Positions 7,877 through 15,764 of a DNA stretch of 22,906 nucleotides are shown piece after piece. The notes below the pieces were generated by a model, which saw nothing but the letters and a program-made list of their open reading frames with translations, did no database searches and was not told the DNA's origin. The position numbers and the translations under genes were made by a program. The DNA comes from Candidatus Caldarchaeum sp. (GTDB lineage: Archaea; Thermoproteota; Nitrososphaeria_A; Caldarchaeales; Caldarchaeaceae), in contig JANXEM010000043.1 of assembly GCA_025058435.1 (NCBI GenBank), forward strand, positions 1 through 22,906, written 5' to 3'. The first letter of the stretch is position 1. Each line of letters starts with the position of its first letter.

Positions 7877-9082
7877 ATGGTTTTTCCCTTTCCTACTGGG
7901 TTGGATTTTTCCGTTGAGATGAAGGAAGAATACGAAATTTTCCGGAAATCTGTGCGGGCCTTTGCCGAAAAGGAAATCGAGCCTCTGGTCAAGGACATCG
8001 AAAAAAGCAACACCATTCCTCTGTCGCTACTGAAAAAAGCGGCTGAACAGGGATACTTGGGTCTGGGAATTCCCGAAAAATACGCAGGCCAAGGAACCGA
8101 CATGATGTACATCACGCTTTTCGTCGAAGAAGTTTCCCGGATATGTCCAGCGTTCACCGTGGCCACCCTCATCCACTCTCTATTCAGCTTCCCCATCTTC
8201 GCCTACGGAACTGAAGAGCAGCGGATGAAGTATCTGCCGCAGATTGCAAAGGGTGAAAAACACGCCGCCCACGCGACGACGGAGCCGGGTGCAGGAACGG
8301 ATGTTGCGGGAATCGAGACGACGGCGAAAAAGGTCGACGGCGGCTGGGTCATCAACGGAAGAAAATATTTCATTTCCGGCGCCGACAAGGCCGACTATTT
8401 CATCGTTTTGGCGAGAACGTCTCCTCCGCCCAGCCGGAGGGAACGTCATCTGGGATTGACTTTTTTCATCGTCGAGAGAGAAACGCCGGGGCTGAGGGTC
8501 GGCGAGAAGATTGAAGTGATTGGAATACGGGGCAGCCATCCGAACGAGGTGATTCTGGACAACGTTCACGTGCCGGATGAAAACGTCGTCGGCGGTGAAG
8601 GAAAAGGCTTCAAAATAGCCATGGAAACTTACGACCACGGCCGGATAGGAGTCGCGGCCCAAGCCGTCGGGGTGGCGCAGGCCTGTTTCGAAAAAACCCT
8701 CCAGTATTCGTTGCAGAGAAGAGTGTTCGAAAAGCCTTTGATCTACTTTCAAGCAGTTCAGTTTCATGTGAGCGAGATGCTGACGATGCTGGAGGCGGCG
8801 AGGCTGATGCTATATTGGTCGGCGACCTTGGCCAACAAAAACAAGCCCGAAGCCGCCATGGCGGCCTCCATGGCCAAACTTTATGCGACGGAGGTGGCTG
8901 AAAAAGCCGCTCTGAAAGCGATAACAGTTCACGGAGGAATTGGCGTCGCGTCGGACGGCCTCGTCGAAAGATTTCTACGCGATTCGCAGGTTTTCAAAAT
9001 CTACGAAGGGGCGAACGACATCCAGAAACTCGTAATCCTCCGACAGATGATGAGAACGACGTTCGGAATGGACGTCGACTAA
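7877..9082 (+). CDS. Acyl-CoA dehydrogenase
   Basis: An FAD flavoenzyme of about 401 residues that forms the alpha,beta double bond in an acyl-CoA, passing electrons to ETF. It has the three-part ACAD fold: an N-terminal helical part (FRKSVRAFAEKEIEPLVKDI), the FAD/substrate loop TTEPGAGTDVAG, and the C-terminal bundle with FQAVQFHVSEML and VHGGIGVASDG. Near the end, KIYEGANDIQ carries the Glu that is the catalytic base in short- and medium-chain enzymes. Three in-frame starts are possible. The ATG at 7877 has a TATA-like box (7848-7855) 21 nt upstream, while a TTG at 7901 would give MDFSVEMKEEYEIF, which also looks like a classic ACAD start; a TTG at 7856 seems too close to the box. Substrate chain length cannot be told. 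Confidence 0.93.
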   Translation: MVFPFPTGLDFSVEMKEEYEIFRKSVRAFAEKEIEPLVKDIEKSNTIPLSLLKKAAEQGYLGLGIPEKYAGQGTDMMYITLFVEEVSRICPAFTVATLIHSLFSFPIFAYGTEEQRMKYLPQIAKGEKHAAHATTEPGAGTDVAGIETTAKKVDGGWVINGRKYFISGADKADYFIVLARTSPPPSRRERHLGLTFFIVERETPGLRVGEKIEVIGIRGSHPNEVILDNVHVPDENVVGGEGKGFKIAMETYDHGRIGVAAQAVGVAQACFEKTLQYSLQRRVFEKPLIYFQAVQFHVSEMLTMLEAARLMLYWSATLANKNKPEAAMAASMAKLYATEVAEKAALKAITVHGGIGVASDGLVERFLRDSQVFKIYEGANDIQKLVILRQMMRTTFGMDVD

Positions 9083-9108
9083 ACTCCACAAAAATAAAAC
9101 AAGATATG

Positions 9109-9116
9109 CTTTTAAT
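9109..9116 (+). promoter_or_regulatory. TATA-like box for the membrane zinc-ribbon/lhr unit
   Basis: CTTTTAAT, 30 nt before the ATG at 9147. It probably drives both this gene and the overlapping lhr gene. Confidence 0.45.
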
Positions 9117-9146
9117 AGGCCAAGACTAACCCATATATCGGTTAGG

Positions 9147-9701
9147 ATGCGGACTCTCGTCAAATTAGCTCTGAGCATGGCCATAGCATTCGCCGTAACT
9201 TTGTTACATCATTATCTTGAACAGGTTTGGGAAAATCCCCTTCAGCCGGTCATTTTATCCATCACGGTTACGGCCCTTGTCGTAGGGTTTGTCGCGAATT
9301 CGGCATCTGTCGCTGCTTTGGCCACCGTTGTCGGAGGAGCCGCTTCCTTCGTCACGGCCTATTTGCTGGGGTTTAACCTGTGGACGCCTTCGCCGATTCC
9401 ATCAGACCTACCCATAATCAGGAGCTTCATCATCGGTGTGACGGCGATTTTGTCGTCGGGGATTGGATACGTGTCGGCCAACCTCTTCGTCAAAAAGCCG
9501 AAGGAAATCGAGAAAGCTGAGCCAGTTGTTCCGGAACCTGCTAAGCACGAATCGACTGAGCCCGAGCCGGTCGTTGAGCGACCCGTGGTTCCGACACCAG
9601 AGCCGGGCATGAAAATCTGTAAATTCTGTCAAAGCATCATCCCCGCCGAATCGGTTTTTTGCCCGATGTGCGGCGTCAAACTGGTCGAATCTAATGAATA
9701 A
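9147..9701 (+). CDS. Membrane protein with C-terminal zinc ribbon, function unknown
   Basis: A 184-residue protein with three or four hydrophobic helices in residues 1-115 (about 5-20, 33-51, 53-73 and 91-112). A Pro/Glu-rich linker follows (KPKEIEKAEPVVPEPAKHES onward, 116-150), ending in a cytoplasmic zinc ribbon CKFCQSIIPAESVFCPMCG (about 155-173). This layout of membrane helices, acidic linker and rubredoxin-like knuckles is common among uncharacterised archaeal proteins and suggests a membrane-tethered adaptor. It overlaps the start of lhr by 8 nt, so the two genes are translationally coupled. Whether the product tethers the helicase or is simply a neighbour cannot be told. Confidence 0.8.
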   Translation: MRTLVKLALSMAIAFAVTLLHHYLEQVWENPLQPVILSITVTALVVGFVANSASVAALATVVGGAASFVTAYLLGFNLWTPSPIPSDLPIIRSFIIGVTAILSSGIGYVSANLFVKKPKEIEKAEPVVPEPAKHESTEPEPVVERPVVPTPEPGMKICKFCQSIIPAESVFCPMCGVKLVESNE

Positions 9702-12555
9702 CGCGGTCGAAAATGGAGCCGATGTTTTGAACCGTCTGGTCAAACCTCTCAAAGACGCCGTACTTGAAAGGTTCGGCAAACTGACCGAGCCGCAGATTAA
9801 AGCCATTCCCAAACTTCTCGACGGCTCCAACCTTCTGCTGATGGCGCCCACAGGGACGGGCAAAACTGAGGCGGCTTTGCTGCCGCTAATCAACAATTTG
9901 CTGATTTCCGGGGATTTTGAAGGAGTCAAGATTCTCTACATCACGCCGCTCCGGGCTTTGAACCGAGACTTGCTCGACCGTGTGGAATGGTGGGCCAGCC
10001 GTTTCGACATGACTGTTGCAGTTAGGCACGGCGACACCGGAACCCGCGAAAGAAGAACACAATCTCTTTCGCCGCCCACCATCCTCATCACAACACCCGA
10101 AACACTTCAAATCCTGTTGACGGCCCGGCTGTTCCGGGAGCACCTCAAACGGGTTCAAGCGGTGGTCGTTGACGAGGTGCATGAACTGGCCGGTGACAAA
10201 CGTGGAAGCCAGCTTTCGCTGGCCCTTGAAAGGCTTGTCGAGCTGGCGGGCCGTGATTTTCAGAGGGTCGGGCTTTCGGCGACTGTCGGCAGTCCTGAAA
10301 AAATTGCCTCTTTTTTGGCTGGCGTGGGCAGGGAATGGGTGGTCGTCAGAGTTCCGGTGGTCAAGTCTCTTCAGCTTTCGGTGGAATTTCCCTCTCCCGT
10401 TGGAGATGATTTTGAATTAGCGGAAAAGCTTTCGGTCCATCCCGAAGTCGCGGCCCGGATGAATTTGATTAGAAAGTTGGTTGAAAGCCACGAATCCACG
10501 CTCGTCTTCACCAACACCCGTCCTCTCGCGGAAATTCTGACCAACCGGTTCCGGGCATGGGATGAATCAGCCCCCATCGGAATCCATCACGGAAGCCTTT
10601 CGAAAACAACCCGAATCGGCGCGGAGCAGGCCCTCAAATCCGGAGGCCTCGCCGGCGTCGTCTGCACTTCTTCGCTGGAGATGGGAATCGACGTGGGGAG
10701 AATAGAGCTCTGCATTCAGTACAATTCGCCTCGCGAGGTAACGCGTATCGTCCAACGGGTTGGAAGAAGCGGGCACACGGTATCCGGCACCGCGAAAGGC
10801 GTCGTGATTGTCACGGATTCCGACGACGCTTTGGAAAGCATCGTCATCAACAGACGGGCCTACAACGACATGATAGAGGAGGTGGAACTGTTTGAAAATA
10901 GCTACGACGTGCTGGCTCATCAGCTTGCAGGCCTTCTCATCGAACGAAAACAACTAAGCATCGACCATGTGCAGAAGGTTTTCCGCCGTTCATACTGCTT
11001 CCGAAACCTGTCGAAGGAGCAGTTGGTGAAAACTGCTCAACATCTCGAAAAGCTCGGGGCCGCGATACTGACTTCCGACGGAATCTTAGAGACGTCTCCA
11101 AAAACGGCCAACCTCTACGACTACTACTTCAACAACCTCACCATGATACCCGAGGAAAAACAGTACCTCGTCGTCAGCGAATCGACGGGCGAAGCCGTCG
11201 GGATACTCGATGAAGAATTCGTGGCGGAATACGGAGAGCCCGGCACCCGGTTTATCCTGATGGGGAAGGCCTGGGAAATAATTCAGACGGGAGGGGAAAG
11301 AATCTACGTCGCGGCCTTGGACAGCCTCGAAGGAGCTGTTCCTTCGTGGGTCGGTGAAGAAATTCCCGTCCCCTATGAAGTGGCTCAAGAGGTTGGAGCG
11401 GTACGAAGGCGGTATGCAGAAGCTCTGCAAAAAAATAGGGGAGATGAGGAGTTGGAAGCTCTCGCCAAAGAATACCGCGCCGACAAAAACCTGCTGGAAA
11501 AATCTCTTCGAGAGGTTGAAGAACATGTACGTAGGGGGTTGCCGATCCCTTCGGATACGACGGTTTTGCTTGAGGAAACTCCGGAATACATCGTGCTGCA
11601 TGTTTGCGGCGGGTTGAAGCCCAACCGGACTCTCGCTCGGGCCATAGCGTATCATGTTTCCGAAACCCTTGGCGCCGCCGTCACAGTCCAGCAGGACGCC
11701 TACCGGATCGTGTTCAAATCACGTGAAATCACCGCCGAAGCCGTGGCCGAAAGCATCAAAAACCTCGCCGACGAAACGACGTGGCGCTCCGTCTTCACGA
11801 AGGCCGTCGAATCTTCGAGCCTTTTCAGGAGAAGGCTGGTTCACGTGGCGAGGAAGATGGGCATGATCGCGAAGGACGCCAGCATCCTCGACATAAGCGC
11901 GTCGAAGCTCGCGGAAATGCTCAAGGACACCGTGGTCTACGAAGAAGCGCTCAACCATTCTGTTTTCGCCGACTTTGACTCGGCCAGAGCTCATCGACTG
12001 CTGAAGGACATGGCTTCGGGAAATCTCCGCCTTTCGATGATTCGGGATGTCGAACTTTCGCCGCTCGCACGTCTAACGGTCAACCGATATGCAAGCGACA
12101 TCGACGTCATAGCCTCCGAACGTCTGCAAAGGCTTGTCGTCAACGCCGTCCGGGGGAGGTTGAACAACGAACCCTTGACCCTCGTCTGCACCGACTGCTG
12201 GAGCTGGCACCGAAAAATCATCGTCAAAGAAATCGAGCTGAGGCCGGTCTGTCAAGCATGCGGGTCTTCGAAGGTCGGCGTCCTCCGTGAAGAACCCGAA
12301 AAAATCCTGAATCTCCTGGCCCGCAAAGGCAGACCAGCCAACAGAGCTGAAAAATTCCTCAAAAAACAGGCGTCAAAAACCGCTGAACTCGTCGCAAAAT
12401 ACGGAAAAGCGGCGGTCTTCACTTTGGCCAGCAAATTCGTCGACTTGGATGAAGCCGCTCAAATCCTCGAACGAGAACAATCGATAGGAGTCCGGCTTGT
12501 CGAACTCATCATCGAAACCGAAAAAAAGAAAATCCAGTCTATGTTTGCTGCGTAG
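9694..12555 (+). CDS. lhr: Lhr-type superfamily 2 helicase
   Basis: A 953-residue ATP-dependent 3'-5' DNA/RNA helicase of the Lhr family, thought to act at replication forks and in repair. RecA domain 1 has the Q-motif region (LTEPQIKAIPKLL), Walker A APTGTGKT (51-58), TTPETLQILL, the DEVH box (158-161) and GLSATVGSP (about 193-201). RecA domain 2 has VFTNTRPLAEIL, SSLEMGIDVG and motif VI VQRVGRSGH (about 353-361). The long C-terminal half fits the Lhr core (winged helix and beta-bundle). Two cysteine pairs, CTDC (832-835) and CQAC (853-856), form a likely zinc site. The ATG overlaps the upstream gene by 8 nt and the 3' end overlaps the convergent MAGE-like gene by 17 nt. Confidence 0.93.
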   Translation: MNNAVENGADVLNRLVKPLKDAVLERFGKLTEPQIKAIPKLLDGSNLLLMAPTGTGKTEAALLPLINNLLISGDFEGVKILYITPLRALNRDLLDRVEWWASRFDMTVAVRHGDTGTRERRTQSLSPPTILITTPETLQILLTARLFREHLKRVQAVVVDEVHELAGDKRGSQLSLALERLVELAGRDFQRVGLSATVGSPEKIASFLAGVGREWVVVRVPVVKSLQLSVEFPSPVGDDFELAEKLSVHPEVAARMNLIRKLVESHESTLVFTNTRPLAEILTNRFRAWDESAPIGIHHGSLSKTTRIGAEQALKSGGLAGVVCTSSLEMGIDVGRIELCIQYNSPREVTRIVQRVGRSGHTVSGTAKGVVIVTDSDDALESIVINRRAYNDMIEEVELFENSYDVLAHQLAGLLIERKQLSIDHVQKVFRRSYCFRNLSKEQLVKTAQHLEKLGAAILTSDGILETSPKTANLYDYYFNNLTMIPEEKQYLVVSESTGEAVGILDEEFVAEYGEPGTRFILMGKAWEIIQTGGERIYVAALDSLEGAVPSWVGEEIPVPYEVAQEVGAVRRRYAEALQKNRGDEELEALAKEYRADKNLLEKSLREVEEHVRRGLPIPSDTTVLLEETPEYIVLHVCGGLKPNRTLARAIAYHVSETLGAAVTVQQDAYRIVFKSREITAEAVAESIKNLADETTWRSVFTKAVESSSLFRRRLVHVARKMGMIAKDASILDISASKLAEMLKDTVVYEEALNHSVFADFDSARAHRLLKDMASGNLRLSMIRDVELSPLARLTVNRYASDIDVIASERLQRLVVNAVRGRLNNEPLTLVCTDCWSWHRKIIVKEIELRPVCQACGSSKVGVLREEPEKILNLLARKGRPANRAEKFLKKQASKTAELVAKYGKAAVFTLASKFVDLDEAAQILEREQSIGVRLVELIIETEKKKIQSMFAA

Positions 12556-13141
12556 CCGTTTCGCGGCCGTTCTGCATTTCGGTCAACGATTTGAAAAGCT
12601 GTTTCTGGTCAACTTCGGCAACGGCTCTCCAGCCCACCGAAAGCGTGCCGTCGCCAGAATCAACCAGATAACCCCTTCTCACGAACTTTTCCAAAGCGGC
12701 GTCGACCCGCCACTTTGGCAACTTCGACTCCAAAAGCTCGCTAACCTCCCTCTTTGGTGCTTTACCTCCCCTCGAAAAGAGGATTGCGAGGGCCCCGGAA
12801 AGGACTGCGAGCTCGTCGACACGCCATCCAGCGGCCACCACGTCCGACAAGCTAATGGGGTCGGCTAAAGTGATGAAAAACCTCGCCCGGTCGTAATCTT
12901 CGTCCGTTGGCTCTCGGTCGAACGACGTTTCGAAGAGGATTTTGACGCGGAGGCCGAGGTTTTCGAGGCGGTGGTTGAGGCTTTCGACGACTTTGAGATA
13001 GTTTTTTCCCAGCTTCCGGCGGAGTTCGTAGCCACGCACTCCCGGTAGACGATGGCTGGTGAACAAAAGCATGGCCATGGCCGTCGAGAGCTTCTTTCGT
13101 GCCGCCGACTGCTCCGGCTTACTGTCAGACAATTCGACCAC
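12539..13141 (-). CDS. Nse3/MAGE-like tandem winged-helix (KITE) protein of an SMC complex
   Basis: A 200-residue protein read as two winged helices: WH-A at about 16-95 (KKLSTAMAMLLFTSHR, RGYELRRKLG) and WH-B at about 108-177. WH-B resembles the eukaryotic MAGE/Nse3 domain in order and pattern. VLSGALAILFSRGGKAPKRE parallels the MAGE stretch of a hydrophobic helix followed by GN-x-AP-x-E-E-x-W. ALEKFVRRGYLV parallels the MAGE helix ending in KYLEYR. GTLSVGWRAVAEVD parallels the YEF-x-WGPRA-x-AE strand. Nse3 belongs to the KITE group, which binds the kleisin of SMC complexes. It is last in the operon, starts at GTG and overlaps the kleisin-like gene by 17 nt. The gene is certain and KITE likely; MAGE relationship is read by eye. 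Tail 180-200 looks disordered. Confidence 0.72.
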   Translation of the reverse strand: MVELSDSKPEQSAARKKLSTAMAMLLFTSHRLPGVRGYELRRKLGKNYLKVVESLNHRLENLGLRVKILFETSFDREPTDEDYDRARFFITLADPISLSDVVAAGWRVDELAVLSGALAILFSRGGKAPKREVSELLESKLPKWRVDAALEKFVRRGYLVDSGDGTLSVGWRAVAEVDQKQLFKSLTEMQNGRETATQQT

Positions 13142-13889
13142 CTTCTTGAACGGCCACAGCCAGCGATGAAACGGTTTTCCTCGTTCTTTTCCGCTCGTAG
13201 GGAATTAGTAGTATTTCACCCGACAACGGGTTTTTGTTCAGCTCCGCCAAACCTTCGCTGACGACGAAAGCGGTGTAGTAGGCTCTTTCGAAAACTTTTT
13301 CCGGCCCCTGCCTGTTCACGAATGCGACGTAATCCACCGTTCCCGATTGATTCCGCATCTCAACCATTTCTTCATGGATTTTCTTCAGCTCTTCTTGGAT
13401 TTGCTCCCGGAGCTGGAAAATCTCCGGAAGGCCTTTCAACCCGATTTCATCCATCGCCGAAACCTGGGATTCCTTGACGAATGATTTGCTCGGCAGAGAA
13501 TGGAAATGTTCCATACCTTTTGCGAACATATAGGGCGTGAGCTGCTCTGACGTAACGATGGGCCTCCAGCTGCTGACGAAAGCCGTTGCGAGGGATTTTT
13601 TGTCGGCGGCGAGGACTTTCAGAGCGATAACTTGGCTGTCGACGAAAAGCGAGGACGCCCTATCTTTCAGCCATTTGTGCTGCAGGGCAACGATTAAAGC
13701 GACCCGGTAAAGGGTTTCTGCGTCGAGGACGAGAATCTCCGAGTTACGGGCCTTTTCCAGTATGTTGCGGAGTTTCGCGAGCATAGATTTTACGTCGACG
13801 TTGTAGGGGTCTGTCCCCGTTTTCGCCACGGTTTCGCAGAGGGCGATGAGCCGTTCCAGCTCTTCCTTAGCCACTTTGACGTTGGTCAC
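13125..13889 (-). CDS. Nse4-like kleisin of an SMC complex
   Basis: A 254-residue protein between the SMC and KITE genes, overlapping both. Its ends match the two functional ends of eukaryotic Nse4. Near the N-terminus, EILVLDAETLYRVALIVALQ (51-70) resembles the Nse4 EAVLDAxFLxLAS helix that touches the SMC neck. Near the C-terminus, VDYVAFVNRQGPEKVFERAY followed by YTAFVVSEGLAEL (185-217) matches the Nse4 winged-helix pattern F-(V/I)-x-(N/D)-P-x-S-F-x-(Q/R)-TVEN-(I/L)-F-x-x-SF-(L/I)-(V/I)-(R/K)-DG-x-A. The middle holds a helix (LPEIFQLREQIQEELKKIHE) that may be the KITE-binding region. The length suits a small kleisin. It starts with GTG inside the SMC 3' end (23-nt overlap). Without SMC context I would call it unknown; with it, kleisin is the best reading. 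Confidence 0.72.
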   Translation of the reverse strand: MTNVKVAKEELERLIALCETVAKTGTDPYNVDVKSMLAKLRNILEKARNSEILVLDAETLYRVALIVALQHKWLKDRASSLFVDSQVIALKVLAADKKSLATAFVSSWRPIVTSEQLTPYMFAKGMEHFHSLPSKSFVKESQVSAMDEIGLKGLPEIFQLREQIQEELKKIHEEMVEMRNQSGTVDYVAFVNRQGPEKVFERAYYTAFVVSEGLAELNKNPLSGEILLIPYERKRTRKTVSSLAVAVQEGGRIV

Positions 13890-15621
13890 TCGCCAAAACC
13901 TCCGCCTCCTCTGTGGCGAAAACCGCTGAACGGCCTTTGACGCTCTGCACGACGATGACGTTCATGTCCTCGGAATACGGGATTTTCCCCGGCGTTATGA
14001 TTATGTACTGGGTGTCCGAATCTGTCTTCGCCGCCGAAGTTAGGATGTTGATGATTCTTTCCCTGTTGAGCGGGTCGAGATGAACGTCGAATTCATCGAC
14101 TGCTCTGAAGGGTGATTTGATGTATTTCTGGAGGGCCAGCAGGAATGCCATGGTGGCGACAATCCTTTCTCCGCCGCTTTGTGTATGGGTGTCGAGGAGA
14201 GTCGGCTCCACTCCCCTGAACCCGACGTAAATCTCTATCGACGCCTTTTCGATGTCGTTGAGGTTTCGGAGCTCGATTCTGCCAGCGCCTCCGACAACCG
14301 AAAGAATCCTCTGGTACTCTGGCTCGACCGCCGCAGCCAGCCCTCTTACGAATTGCCTCCATTTTTCCTTCCTGTATTCGGCTTCCGCATAGGTTTCCCG
14401 GGCGTTTTCCCGGAGTTGCTGGGCTTTAAGCTCCGCTTCCCGGAACTTCGATTCAGCTATCAGATACATTTCTTCGGCCTGCGGTGTCGGTGCCCCGAGA
14501 GCCGCAATCTGCAGCCCCACCGCCTTAAGCTCTTCGGCGATTTCAGCGGGTTTCCGGCTGGTTTCAACCCTCGAGCCTTTCGACTGGGCCTCCGACATCC
14601 TTCTCAAAACCTCCTTCTCCACAGCCGACAGCTCGTAACGCAAATCCCGCAGCTCCGATTCACGGATTTCCTTCCGCTCCAACGCCCTTCCAAGGGCTTC
14701 AGCCGCCTTGACGATGCCGTCAAGCCTTTCAATCAAGATTTTTTCCGACGCGCGTTCCCTGAAACCGGTCAACAAACCCTGATAGAACGACGAAACGCTG
14801 TTGGTTGCTTCGTTGATTTTTGCGTCGATCGTTTCCACCTCATTCCTTATCGCCGTCATCTTCTCCGTTATACGGTCTCGCGATTTTTCAGCTTCCTTTA
14901 CCAAGGCCCAGAGATGTTCCAGCTCGAGGCTGTTTCTCTGTTGCTCCAGCTTCTTCAACACCGTCAGTTTTTCGTATTCTTCCTTCCAGTAGTCGACCGC
15001 CGCCCGCGCGTCCTCCAAAGTCTTCCTGATTATCGCCTCTTCGGCCAGCAAAGCCGACAACTTCGCTTCGGTATCTCGTATCTTCTCCCGCAGCCCGCCG
15101 GCTCCAACCGCCTCCTCAACCATCGACAGCTTTTCCCTGCTGTCTCTGCTGACGAATTGTTCTATCATGTTTTGATGCATGATGATGAGGATGTTGTCGG
15201 CGTTGATTCCGATTTTGGAAAGCATGTTTTCGACTTCTGCCTTTGTTTTGAAACGGTTGTTTACGTAATGCCAGTATTCGCCGGTCTTTTTTAGAAACCG
15301 GACGATGGAGACCGTGTCTGATGAAACGGATGGAATTGGGCGGACTCCGTTGACGGGCCTGTTGTCGAAGATTACGGCCACTCTTGCCGCTTCGGCGCCT
15401 CGTCGGATGAGGTCGCTGAGCCTTTGGCCGCGTTCGGTGTATGTTTGTCCGAGGGCTACCGATATAGCTAAGAGGATGGATGATTTGCCCGCTCCGTTGG
15501 GCCCGACGATGACGTTGAGGCCTCGGCGGAAGGGGATTCGGTTGTATTCGTGCGACATGAAATTCTCGAGGATAACTTCTCTGATGAAGGCCTTGGGCCG
15601 AGGCTCTGAACCGGCTGACAA
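13867..15621 (-). CDS. Short SMC ATPase related to Smc5/Smc6, no clear hinge
   Basis: A 584-residue ABC ATPase of the SMC/Rad50 class. Head parts: IREVILENFMSHEYNRIPF (13-31), Walker A GPNGAGKSS (40-48), Q-loop MHQNMIEQF (148-156), signature QSGGERIVATMAFLLALQ (481-498), Walker B FRAVDEFDVHLDPLNRERI (505-523) and QYIIITPGKIPYSEDMNVIV (558-577). The NFM-H opening, QSGGER-x-VxTM, PFR-x-VDEFDV-x-(L/M)D and final ITP-K-x-PYSE-x-M-xV are hallmarks I associate with Smc5 and Smc6, not with condensin, cohesin or Rad50. The arms are short (about 180-430 in all), with no 150-residue hinge and no cysteine anywhere, so no zinc hook. TTG start with a strong TATA box 29 nt upstream. First gene of the operon, overlapping the kleisin-like gene by 23 nt. 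A single SMC gene implies a homodimer. Confidence 0.85.
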   Translation of the reverse strand: MSAGSEPRPKAFIREVILENFMSHEYNRIPFRRGLNVIVGPNGAGKSSILLAISVALGQTYTERGQRLSDLIRRGAEAARVAVIFDNRPVNGVRPIPSVSSDTVSIVRFLKKTGEYWHYVNNRFKTKAEVENMLSKIGINADNILIIMHQNMIEQFVSRDSREKLSMVEEAVGAGGLREKIRDTEAKLSALLAEEAIIRKTLEDARAAVDYWKEEYEKLTVLKKLEQQRNSLELEHLWALVKEAEKSRDRITEKMTAIRNEVETIDAKINEATNSVSSFYQGLLTGFRERASEKILIERLDGIVKAAEALGRALERKEIRESELRDLRYELSAVEKEVLRRMSEAQSKGSRVETSRKPAEIAEELKAVGLQIAALGAPTPQAEEMYLIAESKFREAELKAQQLRENARETYAEAEYRKEKWRQFVRGLAAAVEPEYQRILSVVGGAGRIELRNLNDIEKASIEIYVGFRGVEPTLLDTHTQSGGERIVATMAFLLALQKYIKSPFRAVDEFDVHLDPLNRERIINILTSAAKTDSDTQYIIITPGKIPYSEDMNVIVVQSVKGRSAVFATEEAEVLASDQRQSG

Positions 15622-15650
15622 TTCTTTTTCCAGCCGGCCTTGCCCACGCT

Positions 15651-15660
15651 ATAATATAAA
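15651..15660 (-). promoter_or_regulatory. TATA box of the SMC operon
   Basis: On the minus strand this reads TTTATATTAT, 29 nt before the TTG at 15621. It is one of the best TATA matches in the window. No Shine-Dalgarno precedes the start, so the mRNA is probably leaderless. The sequence is also TATA-like on the plus strand. Confidence 0.6.
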
Positions 15661-15756
15661 TTCCGTTGCGAAACAAGCCGCGAATCATGCTGCAAATACT
15701 CCGGCACATCGTCGTGTATGCCGTTGACCATTATTGTCGTGGGGACGTCGGCGAAG

Positions 15757-15764
15757 ATATAAAG
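15757..15764 (+). promoter_or_regulatory. TATA box of cdvC
   Basis: ATATAAAG, 27 nt before the ATG at 15792. Together with the SMC TATA box it makes a divergent promoter region of 170 nt. I see no further motif between the two boxes. Confidence 0.6.

Noticed and set aside
14179..15294. A 371-codon open frame on the plus strand
   Set aside because: It lies fully antisense to the SMC gene, whose protein has intact ATPase motifs. The antisense product has no recognisable domain and a composition typical of antisense translation (rich in Phe, Arg, Leu).
13867..15621. Rad50 as the identity of the SMC-like protein
   Set aside because: No CxxC zinc hook (no cysteine at all), no Mre11, HerA or NurA gene nearby, and the C-terminal QSGGER/DEFDV/ITP motifs fit Smc5/6 better.
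12539..15621. A Wadjet/MksBEF-type plasmid-defence system
   Set aside because: No JetD-like nuclease gene adjoins the operon, the SMC lacks the long MukB-type arms, and the small proteins look like Nse4/MAGE rather than JetA/JetB. The surroundings are housekeeping genes, not a defence island.
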